Source: Chthonomonas sp. UBA2017 (GTDB lineage: Bacteria > Armatimonadota > Fimbriimonadia > Fimbriimonadales > Fimbriimonadaceae). From it: a DNA stretch of 17,148 nucleotides. Position numbers and translations under genes: made by a program. Every line of letters begins with the position of its first letter. Positions within the stretch are counted from its first letter, which is position 1. The notes beneath the pieces were generated by a model, which saw only the letters and a program-made list of their open reading frames with translations, made no database searches and was not told the DNA's origin. Shown in pieces: positions 7,048 to 15,128 of the stretch. The stretch is taken from assembly GCA_002335425.1 (NCBI GenBank), contig DDCB01000014.1, positions 1-17,148 on the forward strand, read 5' to 3'.

Positions 7048-8547
7048 ATGGCTTCGGATGCGGGCATCTACGTCGGGCTAGGCGAATCGCCGGTCCACCT
7101 CTTGCCAAAGTACGCCAACCGGCACGGGCTGATTTCGGGGGCCACCGGCACTGGCAAAACCGTCACCCTCCAGACCTTGGCGGAGGGATTCTCGCGCCTC
7201 GGCGTGCCCGTCTTTTTGGCCGATGTGAAAGGGGATCTGAGCGGCATGCTCCAACCGGGCGGCGGCAAACCGGTTTTCGAAGAGCGAGCGCAACAGATTG
7301 GCTATACCGACTACACCCATGCGGGATATCCCGTCGTTTTTTGGGATGTGTTCGGCCGACAAGGCCATCCGGTCCGGGCCACGATTTCGGAAATGGGGCC
7401 CCTGCTTTTGGCCCGACTCTTGGAGCTGAATGACGTCCAAGAAGGTGTCCTCAATGTCGCCTTTAAGGTCGCCGACGATCACGGGCTGTTGCTCATCGAC
7501 CTCAAGGACTTGCGGGCGATGCTCACGTTTTTGGCGGAGAACTCCGAATCCATCGCGGTGGAGTATGGCAATGTCAGCACGGCGTCGATTGCGGCGATTC
7601 AGCGAGCCCTGCTGGTGCTCGAACAACAAGGGGCTGAGCAGTTCTTTGGCGAACCGGCTTTGCGCCTGGCGGACCTGATTCAGCAAGGACCGGATGGGCG
7701 CGGCCAAATCAACATCTTGGCCGCCAGCGAGCTGATGATGAACCCCCGGCTGTACGCCACCTTCTTGCTCTGGATGCTGAGCGAGCTTTTCGAGGAGCTC
7801 CCCGAGGCGGGGGACCTGCCTGCACCCAAGCTCGCCTTCTTCTTCGACGAGGCGCACCTGCTTTTTAATGATGCCCCCAAAGCGTTGCTGAACCAGATCG
7901 AACAAGTCGTCCGGCTCATTCGGTCCAAAGGGGTCGGCATCTACTTTGTCACCCAAAACCCGATCGACATTCCTGACACTGTGCTCGGACAACTCGGCAA
8001 TCGAGTTCAGCACGCGCTTCGAGCGTTCACTCCAAGAGACCAAAAGGCGGTCAAAGTTGCTGCCGAGACTTTTCGCGCAAACCCCAAGTTCGACACCGCC
8101 CAAGTGATCACCGAGCTCGGGATCGGCGAGGCACTCTGCTCGGTCTTAGATGCCAAGGGTTCCCCAACCGTCGTCGAGCGGACCTTGATCGCGCCGCCGC
8201 AGTCTCGGGTCGGACCCGCGGATGCCGATGCGATCGATCGAGCGCGAAACCAAAGCCCGTTCCGAGGCGCTTATGACCAGCCCATCGACCGCGAAAGCGC
8301 GTTTGAAAAGCTGAAGGCGCGAGTGGAAGAGGCGCCGGCGCCTCCGCCTCCGGTTCAGCAAGAGTGGAACGTTCAGCCGCCCGATTTTCGCGAAGCCCCG
8401 GCCCCGAAGGCTTCCCGAGCCCCTAGTCGGCGGAGCGATTCGCCGCTGGAGTCCATGACCAAGAGTCTTCTTCGCGGAGCGGCGTCACAACTCGGCCGCT
8501 CTCTGGTTCGTGGGCTCTTGGGCGGGCTTTCAGGTCGGCGTCGCTAA
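7048..8547 (+). CDS. HerA/FtsK-superfamily ATPase of the YjgR (DUF853) type
   Basis: This is a cytosolic P-loop ATPase related to HerA DNA translocases; the precise role of the YjgR family is not established. The 499-residue protein begins with HLLPKYANRHGLISGATGTGKT, which contains Walker A (residues 31-38), then VFLADVKGDLSGM, a hallmark of this family. Walker B is KLAFFFDEAHLLF (D267, E268). IYFVTQNPIDIPDTVLGQLGNRVQHALRAFTP follows, with sensor and arginine-finger positions. After about residue 400 the sequence is proline- and arginine-rich and low in complexity, ending in a short conserved-looking SLVRGLLGG helix. The ATG at 7048 fits better than the TTG at 7039, with a -10-like box directly upstream. 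No NurA nuclease gene is adjacent, which argues against a HerA-NurA repair pair. It converges on tatC with one base between the stops. Confidence 0.88.
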   Translation: MASDAGIYVGLGESPVHLLPKYANRHGLISGATGTGKTVTLQTLAEGFSRLGVPVFLADVKGDLSGMLQPGGGKPVFEERAQQIGYTDYTHAGYPVVFWDVFGRQGHPVRATISEMGPLLLARLLELNDVQEGVLNVAFKVADDHGLLLIDLKDLRAMLTFLAENSESIAVEYGNVSTASIAAIQRALLVLEQQGAEQFFGEPALRLADLIQQGPDGRGQINILAASELMMNPRLYATFLLWMLSELFEELPEAGDLPAPKLAFFFDEAHLLFNDAPKALLNQIEQVVRLIRSKGVGIYFVTQNPIDIPDTVLGQLGNRVQHALRAFTPRDQKAVKVAAETFRANPKFDTAQVITELGIGEALCSVLDAKGSPTVVERTLIAPPQSRVGPADADAIDRARNQSPFRGAYDQPIDRESAFEKLKARVEEAPAPPPPVQQEWNVQPPDFREAPAPKASRAPSRRSDSPLESMTKSLLRGAASQLGRSLVRGLLGGLSGRRR

Positions 8548-8548
8548 G

Positions 8549-9379
8549 CTATTCGAGGTACTCGTCTTCGAATCGCTCAGGATTCTTTTTTCGAGCTCGC
8601 TTGTCGCTGATCCGGACGGCCCACACGCTCACAAAAAAGAGGAGCGTCAGCGGAATCGCCATCATGAGCATCGAGGGGATGTCGTTGCTCGGCGTGATGA
8701 GCCCCGCCAGGAAGAAGATGATGACGGTCGCTTGCTTCCAGTATTGCGATAGGGTCTGCGGCCCGAGAATGCCGATCTTCGCCAGGACAAAGACTAAGAT
8801 CGGAAGCTGAAATCCGAGCCCAAACGCCAACATCATCTTGAGGATGAAGAAGACGAGGGTGCCGGGCTCTTGGTAAAGGGCCGCCCCCGCATAGTCTTGG
8901 AGGTAGCTCATGAACCAGTTGAGCGCGCTCGGGATGATCAGCCAGCAGAACGTCGCGCCCATGGCGAAAAGGCCGATGCTGAGCGGGACCGCGACTTTGA
9001 GCGGCTTTTTTTCGTGCGGCTTCAGGGCCGGGGAGACGAATCCCCACAATTGACCCACGACAAAAGGCAGTACGAGCACCAAGCCGATGAAGAACGAGAG
9101 TCGGAGCTTGAGCATGAACGGGTCGGCGAAGTTGCGAAACGCCTCCTTGATGTCCAGTGTTTTTTTGAACTCGATCAGGTTGGCTTCGGCGACAGCCTGA
9201 AGGTGAGCATAGACGGGGACATGCAAGAACCACCCGACGACCCAGCCTCCCACGAGCAACAAGAGAACCCGCACGAGGCGGGTTCGAAGCTCTTCGAGAT
9301 GGTCTCCCAGAGGCAAGCGGAACTCCTCGGGGTCCGAGAAGTTCCGCTTCGATTTCGATTCGCGCGAACCCAGTCGCAC
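8549..9379 (-). CDS. tatC: Sec-independent protein translocase TatC
   Basis: This is the inner-membrane receptor of the twin-arginine pathway, which recognises RR signal peptides and exports folded proteins. The 276 residues hold six hydrophobic segments. The cytoplasmic N-terminal motif PLGDHLEELRTRL (23-35) and the first-loop motif GFVSPALKPHEKK (113-125, conserved E123) are diagnostic. The late segment GLITPSNDIPSMLMMAIPL corresponds to the TPPD region. The GTG at 9379 lies 7 bases after the stop of the upstream glycine-rich secreted protein gene, so the two likely share a transcript. No Shine-Dalgarno is evident. TatA/TatB are not in the window. Confidence 0.95.
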   Translation of the reverse strand: MRLGSRESKSKRNFSDPEEFRLPLGDHLEELRTRLVRVLLLLVGGWVVGWFLHVPVYAHLQAVAEANLIEFKKTLDIKEAFRNFADPFMLKLRLSFFIGLVLVLPFVVGQLWGFVSPALKPHEKKPLKVAVPLSIGLFAMGATFCWLIIPSALNWFMSYLQDYAGAALYQEPGTLVFFILKMMLAFGLGFQLPILVFVLAKIGILGPQTLSQYWKQATVIIFFLAGLITPSNDIPSMLMMAIPLTLLFFVSVWAVRISDKRARKKNPERFEDEYLE

Positions 9380-9386
9380 GGCTGGA

Positions 9387-10859
9387 TTATCGCTCCAGGA
9401 TCATGATGTCTTGGATGCGTTGGCGGACATAAAGGGTTTGCGCGCCGCCCCCGGTCGAACCGGTTCGGCCGCCTTGGGCACCGCCAAGTCCGCCTGCCCC
9501 TCGGTCTCCACCTCGGCCACCCGGTGACAGCGTGCCTCCGCCGCCTTGGCCGCCACCTCCGCCGCCTTGCTCAAGACCTTGGCCTCCGGCGGCTTGTCGT
9601 TGGTCGCGAGGAAGGTTGGGTCCAATTCGGTCATCGTTGTTGATGATTCCCGAGCCACCGCCCGAGCCTCCTCCGGCGGTCGGGGCGCCGCCCCCGGCAC
9701 CGCCACCACCCGCACCGTCGGCTCGTTGGTCGATGGTGATGGTGCGCTCAATTCGAGTCGGCATTCCAAGGCCCAGATCAAACCAGACCAACTCCTCGAA
9801 TTCGACCGCTTGGGGACCCAATGCTTGGGCCAACGCAGCGTTGGCTCCTTGGCCAGCGCCTTGGGCGAAGCTGACTCGGATTCGAGCGGTTGGTCGGCCA
9901 TCGGTGTATTCGATGCTCTCTAAGGTCGCTCTCGATTCGGCTGGCCTCGTAAATTTGTTTTGCTCGTAGAGCCTTTCAAGGTCGATGTCGGGAATCAAGA
10001 ACGGGGCCGCCCATCGGTCGCCGGGGCGGACTGCCCGGGAGGGAAGAACCGGCAACGGCAAGTAAGCGAATAGGTCGAGTCGCGAACCTTCGCCCACGCT
10101 CCCTTCCAAAGGAATATAGAACGGGGCAGAGCCAAAAATTTCGCGACCGGTGTCGGTCAAACGGGTATAGATCGGAGCGAGCTCAAAGTCGAGGTAGCGT
10201 CGTCCTTCGGGGTTGACGTTGGTTCGCAGGAAGACATAGTCCTTGCCCTTGAGCGGGAGGGGTTGCATCCGGACGAGGCCCTCATAACCGCCTTTGACCG
10301 GATATCGATTCTCCATCGCATAGAGGTAGCGAAGGGGCTCAGAATCGAGCGGCAGTTCGGCGGCACGGCTTCCGGCCCGTCGCTGAGCTTCGGTGATCGT
10401 GGCGATGATCTGCCGTCGATTGACGGTATAGCTGAACTCGCGACCGGGTTGGAACTTGTATCGGATTTGGACCCCGTCCGCTGGAATCTTGATGCTGGTG
10501 ACGTTGTCGAGGTTCACCTCGATTGAGGAGCGGTTCAAAATCCGCGCCGTCTCCCCGAGATCGGCATAGAGAACAACTTCGACGGACATCTTGCCGTCGG
10601 CAATTTTTCGACCCTTGGTGTCGAGCTGGTAGACCAGATCGCCACTCTCGCCCGGGGCCACGGCCTCTAAGAACTTGCCGTTGACCCAAATCCCCACGTA
10701 AACGCTGGTGCGAGGCACGTCGCTGGGGATCGAGATTCGGATCGGCACCGTTTCTCGGACCGTCGCGCCGTCCAAGGGGCGGCGGATGGTGAAATTGCTC
10801 TGGCTAAACGCCGAGGCCACCAAGGCCCAGGCTAAGACGATTCCCAATGCTCGCTTCAC
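9387..10859 (-). CDS. Secreted protein with N-terminal Ig-like domain and glycine-rich C-terminal region
   Basis: The function is not recognised. A Sec signal peptide (MKRALGIVLAWALVASAFSQ) is followed by an Ig-like beta domain starting IRRPLDGATVRETVPIRI and continuing to about residue 120. A larger beta-rich region (about 130-385) follows, with segments such as KFQPGREFSYTVNRRQ and LPLPVLPSRAVRPGDRW; the latter resembles LPxxxVxxGDxW motifs in uncharacterised exported proteins. From about 385 to 470 the sequence is largely glycine with scattered R, Q, T and S, and a conserved-looking tail TLYVRQRIQDIMILER closes it. The GTG at 10859 has GGAGGA 11 bases upstream. The glycine tract sits inside the protein rather than at its end and may be a flexible linker or matrix-like segment. 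It precedes tatC by 7 bases, although its signal lacks twin arginines. Confidence 0.75.
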   Translation of the reverse strand: MKRALGIVLAWALVASAFSQSNFTIRRPLDGATVRETVPIRISIPSDVPRTSVYVGIWVNGKFLEAVAPGESGDLVYQLDTKGRKIADGKMSVEVVLYADLGETARILNRSSIEVNLDNVTSIKIPADGVQIRYKFQPGREFSYTVNRRQIIATITEAQRRAGSRAAELPLDSEPLRYLYAMENRYPVKGGYEGLVRMQPLPLKGKDYVFLRTNVNPEGRRYLDFELAPIYTRLTDTGREIFGSAPFYIPLEGSVGEGSRLDLFAYLPLPVLPSRAVRPGDRWAAPFLIPDIDLERLYEQNKFTRPAESRATLESIEYTDGRPTARIRVSFAQGAGQGANAALAQALGPQAVEFEELVWFDLGLGMPTRIERTITIDQRADGAGGGGAGGGAPTAGGGSGGGSGIINNDDRIGPNLPRDQRQAAGGQGLEQGGGGGGQGGGGTLSPGGRGGDRGAGGLGGAQGGRTGSTGGGAQTLYVRQRIQDIMILER

Positions 10860-10961
10860 GTTGATTCGATTCCTCCGACTACGAACGTTATCGGTTCCTT
10901 TTAGAACCTGACGCAGTTCGAGGACCGAGTGTTACACACCCCGGTCCAACATTCCTCCGTC

Positions 10962-10967
10962 CATAAT
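10962..10967 (+). promoter_or_regulatory. Candidate -10 box for pcrA
   Basis: CATAAT (five of six consensus positions) ends 9 bases before the ATG at 10977. No Shine-Dalgarno precedes the ATG and no good -35 is seen. It lies in the 117-base divergent gap between the glycine-rich protein gene and pcrA. Confidence 0.42.
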
Positions 10968-10976
10968 ACTTGACGA

Positions 10977-13190
10977 ATGCCCTCGTCTTTCGACCCCTCA
11001 ACCCTGAATCCTGAGCAAAAACGTGCCGTTGAGCATCCGGGAGGCCCTCTTTTGGTCTTTGCTGGGGCTGGATCGGGCAAAACCCGAGTCATCACCTGTC
11101 GAATCGCGAGATTGATCGAAGAGGGTGTATCGCCGTTTCGGATCCTCGCCGTGACGTTTACCAACAAGGCCGCTCGCGAAATGCGCGAGAGGATCGAGCA
11201 GATGGTGGGCAGCCAAGGCCGCGGTCTTTGGATGGGCACTTTCCACTCGATCTGCGCCCGAATTCTCCGGATGGAAGGGGCCGAGATCGGGCTGAGCCGC
11301 GACTTTGTGGTTTACGATGACTCCGACCAGATGTCGTTGGTCAAGGAGCTGATCAAGCAAAAAGGTCTCGACGACAAGGTGATTCAACCTCGGGCGGTGC
11401 TCTCGATGATCAGCAACGCGAAGGAGCGACTCTTGAGCCCCAAAAAGTACTCAGAGCTCGCAGGAACCTATGTCGAAAGTCGCGTGGCCGAGCTGTATCC
11501 ACTCTATCAGGCCGCCCTCCAGCGCGCAAACGCCCTCGATTTTGACGACCTCATCGGCGAAACCGTCCGGCTGATGGAGACCTGTCCGACCGTCGCCGAA
11601 AAGCTCCAAGAGCGGTTCTTGCACGTGCTGGTGGACGAATATCAAGACGTGAACCTGGCTCAGTTCCGGCTCGCCGAGCTCTTTGCGGCTCGGCACCGAA
11701 ACATCACGATCGTCGGGGATGATGACCAGAGCATTTATGGCTGGCGAGGCGCCGATGTGAGCTTGATGCTCCGATTCAGCAGCGACTACCCCGACGCAAC
11801 CATCATCACGCTCAGCCAAAATTATCGCTCGACCCAGAACATCCTCACCGCCGCGCACGAGATCATTCGGCACAACCGACACCGGGCCGATAAAAAAATC
11901 TGGACTTCGAACCAGGACGGAGCGAAGGTCACGCTCACCGAGGCGGGTACGGAAAATGATGAGGCGATCCTCATCGCCGACCGAATTCAGGCTCAGGTCC
12001 GAAGCGGAGAGCGGAGTTATTCCGACTTTGCCGTGCTTTATCGAACCAATGCTCAATCCCGGGTGGTGGAAGAGGCGTTCCTCACGATGCGGGTGCCTCA
12101 CGTTCTGATCGGGGGCCAGCGATTCTACGAACGCAAAGAGATTAAGGACATGCTCGCCTTTTTGCGAGTTGTCCTGAATCCTCAAGACATGATCTCGCTC
12201 CGGCGGGTGATCAACGTGCCGCCCCGAGGGATCGGCGCAAGTTCGTTGGACTTTATGGAGGACTGGTCGTTTCGCCGAGACGTCCCCTTGTGGGACGCCT
12301 TGAATGAGCAGAGCGTCCAGGCGGAGTTGACCAAAAAATCGTCGATGGGGCTGCGAAAATTCCTCGGGATCATCGACGAAGGCCAGCGCAAAGCCCAAGA
12401 ACTGGGGCGAGTGACTCCGGTGCTGAAGCACGTCTACACGGCCAGCGGCTACCAACAAACCCTCCAGGAAGACCGAAGCGATGAGTCGATTGCTCGACAG
12501 GAGAACATTCTCGAACTCATCCGCGTGACCGAAGAGTACGACGCGAGCGCCGAAGAGCCGAGTCTCTCGGGATTTTTGGAGCAAGTCGCCCTCATCGCAG
12601 ATGTTGATAGCCTCAATGAAACCGGTGAGGCCGTCACCCTCATGACTCTGCACTCTAGCAAGGGCCTTGAGTTTCCGGTGGTGTTCATGGTCGGGATGGA
12701 GGAAGGCGTCTTTCCGCACTCCCGGTCGCTGGGGAGCGAGCGCGAGATGGAAGAGGAGCGAAGGTTGGCCTATGTGGGGATGACGCGGGCGCGCGAGGCG
12801 CTCCACCTGCTGCATGCCCGGCGTCGGTCGTTGTTTGGCCAGCCAAATTTCAACCGTCGGAGTCGATTTTTGGATGACTTACCCCCCGAGTGGTTGGACA
12901 CCTTAGACCCGAATGGCCAGTACTCTCGTCCCGATGGGCTCGTGTCCGTGCGAGCAGACCGCACCGGGGCCTATGCCGTCGTCGAAGCCACGCCCGCCCC
13001 GACGCGGGCTCCCTCTTGGAAGCCGCCTTTCGATGTCGGCCAGCGCGTGCGCCACCAAAAGTTCGGGGTCGGCGTCGTGATTGCCTGTTCGCCGGTCAGC
13101 AACGACACCGAAGTGACGGTCGCCTTCCCGGGCGTGGTCGGAGTCAAAAAGCTCCTCCAAAGCTTCGCGAAGCTGGAGGTCAATGAATGA
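10977..13190 (+). CDS. pcrA: ATP-dependent DNA helicase PcrA/UvrD
   Basis: This superfamily 1A 3'-5' helicase acts in nucleotide excision repair, replication restart and displacement of RNA polymerase. All motifs are present: Q motif LNPEQKRAVEH (Q14), Walker A AGAGSGKT (29-36), Ia TFTNKAAREM, II LVDEYQDVN (D220, E221), III GDDDQSIYGWRGAD (247-260), IV LSQNYRST, V LMTLHSSKGLEFPVVF and VI RRLAYVGMTRAREAL. The 737-residue length is standard. The last 55 or so residues (VGQRVRHQKFGVGVV) form the Tudor-like domain that in PcrA contacts RNA polymerase, which favours PcrA over Rep. The ATG at 10977 is directly preceded by a -10-like box. Its stop codon overlaps the next start (ATGA), coupling a lipoprotein gene to it. 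Confidence 0.95.
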   Translation: MPSSFDPSTLNPEQKRAVEHPGGPLLVFAGAGSGKTRVITCRIARLIEEGVSPFRILAVTFTNKAAREMRERIEQMVGSQGRGLWMGTFHSICARILRMEGAEIGLSRDFVVYDDSDQMSLVKELIKQKGLDDKVIQPRAVLSMISNAKERLLSPKKYSELAGTYVESRVAELYPLYQAALQRANALDFDDLIGETVRLMETCPTVAEKLQERFLHVLVDEYQDVNLAQFRLAELFAARHRNITIVGDDDQSIYGWRGADVSLMLRFSSDYPDATIITLSQNYRSTQNILTAAHEIIRHNRHRADKKIWTSNQDGAKVTLTEAGTENDEAILIADRIQAQVRSGERSYSDFAVLYRTNAQSRVVEEAFLTMRVPHVLIGGQRFYERKEIKDMLAFLRVVLNPQDMISLRRVINVPPRGIGASSLDFMEDWSFRRDVPLWDALNEQSVQAELTKKSSMGLRKFLGIIDEGQRKAQELGRVTPVLKHVYTASGYQQTLQEDRSDESIARQENILELIRVTEEYDASAEEPSLSGFLEQVALIADVDSLNETGEAVTLMTLHSSKGLEFPVVFMVGMEEGVFPHSRSLGSEREMEEERRLAYVGMTRAREALHLLHARRRSLFGQPNFNRRSRFLDDLPPEWLDTLDPNGQYSRPDGLVSVRADRTGAYAVVEATPAPTRAPSWKPPFDVGQRVRHQKFGVGVVIACSPVSNDTEVTVAFPGVVGVKKLLQSFAKLEVNE

Positions 13191-13798
13191 CCTCGCCGCG
13201 CCAAATCCGGCCGCAGGTTGTCTTGCTCGGACTGGCTCTTGGCCTCGGAGCGGTTTGTGCGGGAAACCTCAGCGGATGCGCTCGGAGCAGCTCGCCCATG
13301 TATCCGTTTGAGCCTGGTCATCGTTGGACTTACTCGGTGCGAGCGGGCTTCCTGACCCGGGTTGAGGAGGTCAAGGTGCTCGGCCCGGCGACCGTCGCCG
13401 GCGGCCCGGGCTGGATACTCGGCGGTGAGATGGGGCGATCTCGGCTGGCTTGGCAAAACCAGGTCTTGGTCGCCGAGGAGCTCCCCGGGACTCGGTTGAG
13501 CCCGCCCTTGCCGATTCTCGACCTCCAGCAACAACCGGGGACCGTTCGCCGCTGGCGCGGCATTCTCACCGCCAATGGTCGGCCCTTCGAAGCGACCGCC
13601 GAGCTAACGATGGCCTCGACAAAGCTGAAAATTGCCGGTCGAGATGCCCCGACCTCAAAGACCACGCTCGTGCTCAAGCTCGAAGACCGCTCGGTAGAAC
13701 TCATCAGTTGGTACATCGAGGGCACCGGGCTGGTCAGGCAAGAACAGCGGACCAACGGCCTGCAAGATCGAGCTTTGGAGTACTTGACCGGTCCCTAA
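13187..13798 (+). CDS. Hypothetical lipoprotein translationally coupled to pcrA
   Basis: The function is unknown. The N-terminus has a basic segment (RQIRPQ), a hydrophobic stretch and a lipobox LSGC with the lipidated cysteine at residue 31, so the product should be anchored to a membrane on the periplasmic side. The mature part begins MYPFEPGHRWTYSV, a pattern common at the start of uncharacterised exported beta-rich domains (FPLxxGxxWxY), and is predicted to be mostly beta strand. The ATG at 13187 overlaps the pcrA stop as ATGA, and GGAGG lies 7 bases upstream within pcrA, so translation is probably coupled. Pairing with a helicase is likely positional rather than functional. Confidence 0.82.
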   Translation: MTSPRQIRPQVVLLGLALGLGAVCAGNLSGCARSSSPMYPFEPGHRWTYSVRAGFLTRVEEVKVLGPATVAGGPGWILGGEMGRSRLAWQNQVLVAEELPGTRLSPPLPILDLQQQPGTVRRWRGILTANGRPFEATAELTMASTKLKIAGRDAPTSKTTLVLKLEDRSVELISWYIEGTGLVRQEQRTNGLQDRALEYLTGP

Positions 13799-13833
13799 TT
13801 GGCTTAATCGTTCGTTAACTGTGGCTCCGCAAA

Positions 13834-15114
13834 ATGGGCGGCATGAAGCGGTTGGTCTCCTTGTTTGTTCTCGTCGTGGCTGGGGTTTTGGCCCAGGCCC
13901 AAGGCAACGTCATCTTCATCCATCCTGACGGGACCGGCGTCAATACTTGGGGCGCCGCGCGGATGCGATGGGTGGGCCCGGATGGAATGTTGAACTGGGA
14001 CCGACTGGAGCGGATCGGAGTCTATCGCGGCCACCTCAAGGACTCGGCTCAAGCCAGCAGCAACGGCGGAGGCACCGCCCATGCCTATGGGGTCCGGCCG
14101 ACCGCCGCCGCTTTTGGCATCGACGAAGGCAAGCAACTGGTCGCCGCCTCGGGCAAGCCGCTGCCGCTCATGCGCGAAGCCCTTCAGGCCGGACTCGCAG
14201 CCGGGGTCATTAACTCAGCGAGCGTGACCGACGCGGGAACCGGAGTCTTTTTGGCCGCGACCGCATCGCGTCGAGAGCACGCCGAGATCGCGCGGCAGAT
14301 GCTTGCTGCAGGTCCGCAAGTCATCTTGGGCGGAGGCGAGCGTTGGTTCCTGCCGAAAGGGACCCCCGGCCGACACGGCGAAGGCGCCCGCGAAGACGGC
14401 AAGAACCTGATCGAGGAGGCTCGCAAGGCGGGCTACACCGTTGTCTTCACTCGCGACGAATTGCTGAAAGCTTCTCCGCAAACGAAGAAGATCCTCGGAC
14501 TCTTCGCGAGCGACTCGATCTTCAACGACCAGTCCGAAGAGGCGCTCGCCGAGAAGAAGCTCCCTCTGTTCAAAGACGGTGCCCCCACCATGGCCGAGAA
14601 TCTGCGAGTCGCGCTCCAGGTTTTTGCCGCCAACAAGAAGCAGTTCTTCCTGGTCGCTGAGGAAGAAGGGAGCGATAACTTTGCGGGAGAGAACAACGCC
14701 TCCGGCGTCCTAGAGTCGCTTCGCCGAGCCGACGAGGCGATCGGGGTTGCGCTCGAATTCGCCGCCAAAGATCGAAAGACCCTGGTGCTCTATGCGTCTG
14801 ACTCCGATTGCGCCGGGATGCAAGTCAAGAACGCCGCCGCGGGCGAAGTTCTGCCCGAAAAGGACTCTGAAAACGGCGCTCCTATCGACGGTCGGTCCGG
14901 CTCGAAGTCTTTGCCGTTCTTGTCTCCCGCCGATCAGTTCGGGCGGCAGCACTCGTTCTCGATCCGATGGGCGGCCGGGGGTGACCTCCAAGGCGGCATC
15001 GTCGCCCGCGCGAGCGGCTACGGTAGTCAGTGGCTCCCTTCGAGCGTGTGGAACACGGACATCTACAAGCTCATGTACCGCGTCCTCATGAATCGCGAGA
15101 TTCGCAAGAACTAA
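13834..15114 (+). CDS. Secreted alkaline-phosphatase-fold protein with altered metal ligands
   Basis: This belongs to the PhoA superfamily, with a signal peptide (MKRLVSLFVLVVAGVLAQAQ after an optional MGG). An ATG at 13843 is an equally good start. Family landmarks are VIFIHPDGTG (D32, the first metal aspartate), KDSAQASS (D70 and the candidate nucleophile S71), VILGGGERWF, FFLVAEEEGSDNFAGENNASG (E276, D281) and LVLYASDSDCAGM (D323). By alignment to the E. coli enzyme, the three histidine ligands are replaced: H331 by G285, H370 by S324 and H412 by D384 (WAAGGDLQGG in place of WATGGHTGED). The aspartates, the glutamate and the serine persist. Activity as a zinc phosphomonoesterase is therefore doubtful; another metal, another substrate or loss of catalysis are all possible. 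At 426 residues it is slightly shorter than typical PhoA. Confidence 0.85.
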   Translation: MGGMKRLVSLFVLVVAGVLAQAQGNVIFIHPDGTGVNTWGAARMRWVGPDGMLNWDRLERIGVYRGHLKDSAQASSNGGGTAHAYGVRPTAAAFGIDEGKQLVAASGKPLPLMREALQAGLAAGVINSASVTDAGTGVFLAATASRREHAEIARQMLAAGPQVILGGGERWFLPKGTPGRHGEGAREDGKNLIEEARKAGYTVVFTRDELLKASPQTKKILGLFASDSIFNDQSEEALAEKKLPLFKDGAPTMAENLRVALQVFAANKKQFFLVAEEEGSDNFAGENNASGVLESLRRADEAIGVALEFAAKDRKTLVLYASDSDCAGMQVKNAAAGEVLPEKDSENGAPIDGRSGSKSLPFLSPADQFGRQHSFSIRWAAGGDLQGGIVARASGYGSQWLPSSVWNTDIYKLMYRVLMNREIRKN

Positions 15115-15115
15115 G

Positions 15116-15121
15116 TAATAT
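15116..15121 (+). promoter_or_regulatory. Candidate -10 box for the metallopeptidase gene
   Basis: TAATAT begins 2 bases after the preceding stop codon and ends 7 bases before the ATG at 15129. No Shine-Dalgarno is present. It suggests a leaderless transcript separate from the phosphatase-like gene. Confidence 0.42.
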
Positions 15122-15128
15122 TGGGGTC

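Noticed and set aside
7048..8547. HerA-NurA end-resection or Sir2-HerA defence pair
   Set aside because: The sequence follows the YjgR/DUF853 subfamily, and no NurA, Sir2 or DUF4297 gene lies beside it.
9529..9700. Proline-rich coding frames on the plus strand opposite the glycine tract
   Set aside because: They are the antisense reading of GGN codons and have no start signals or homology.
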